40,566 bases of DNA from assembly GCA_029862185.1 (NCBI GenBank), contig JAOTXX010000039.1:1-40566 (forward strand). Direction: 5' to 3'. Below are positions 40,528 through 40,566 of the stretch, piece by piece (position 1 is the first letter of the stretch; each line of letters starts with the position of its first letter). A program made the position numbers and the translations under genes. Under the pieces are notes generated by a model. The model was not told the origin of the DNA, ran no database searches, and saw nothing but the letters and a program-made list of their open reading frames with translations. This DNA comes from Myxococcales bacterium. Lineage in GTDB: Bacteria; Myxococcota_A; Polyangia; Polyangiales; Houyiibacteriaceae.

Positions 40528-40566
40528 AATGATTGAGGCCGTCAACCAAATTCGTCAAGACCCTGA

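Noticed and set aside
1-40566. CRISPR arrays, insertion sequences or prophage
   Set aside because: I found no regularly spaced direct repeats, transposase or phage-like genes on reading both strands.

Overview
The window is GC-rich, gene-dense bacterial chromosome with tight operons, many 4-bp start/stop overlaps and frequent GTG/TTG starts. It encodes complex I subunits, an outer-membrane-type lipoprotein complement, a clade II (Sec-type) nitrous-oxide reductase cluster and an endoglycoceramidase-like glycosidase. Together these suggest a Gram-negative respiratory heterotroph, most like Myxococcota or another former deltaproteobacterial lineage. That placement is inference: no rRNA is present. 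I see no prophage, insertion sequence, integrase or CRISPR array.

Layout. 1-2583: end of a nuo operon (nuoM truncated by the window edge, then nuoN). 2580-9801: housekeeping genes: radical SAM protein and signal peptidase I, tsaB, a degenerate glycogen-synthase-like protein, a TIGR01777 epimerase, a membrane metallophosphoesterase, purE. 9931-13247: pta-ackA. 13310-13385: tRNA-Asn. 13554-15894: an SRPBCC-SDR operon divergent from a TetR regulator, with an unusually symmetrical operator region between them. 15873-18840: a minus-strand unit of fasciclin lipoprotein, GH5 lipoprotein and SDR. 19039-25814: nitrous-oxide reduction cluster (lipoprotein cytochrome c, nosZ, nosD, nosF, nosL, nosY and a conserved nos-associated membrane protein). 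25905-29946: a second metallophosphoesterase, a spacer with a possible gene remnant, a serine hydrolase and a DUF2141 protein. 29943-31997: a sulfur-relay operon (SQR-like flavoprotein, TusE/DsrC-like, DsrE-like). 32172-39064: alpha/beta hydrolase, nhaA with two small coupled genes, a CDF metal exporter, a CDGSH/ferredoxin-like iron-sulfur protein and an acyl-CoA synthetase. 39253-40527: arsM and a cysteine-rich MarR regulator behind a palindromic operator.

How the genes work together. NuoM/NuoN pump protons while feeding the quinone pool. NosZ is a periplasmic N2O sink, with NosDFY/NosL maturing its copper centres and the lipoprotein cytochrome c as its likely electron donor; no nosR or nosB lies in the window. 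The SQR-like/TusE/DsrE operon probably moves sulfane sulfur between cysteines. The CDF exporter, CWC protein, NhaA and ArsM form a loose metal, ion and arsenic homeostasis neighbourhood.

The most interesting items are the three consecutive hairpins in the nosZ leader, the nested palindromes at the TetR divergent promoter, the arsM operon with a MarR regulator (not ArsR) carrying vicinal cysteines, a GlgA homologue that has lost catalytic residues, and three convergent gene pairs whose stop codons share one CTAG palindrome.
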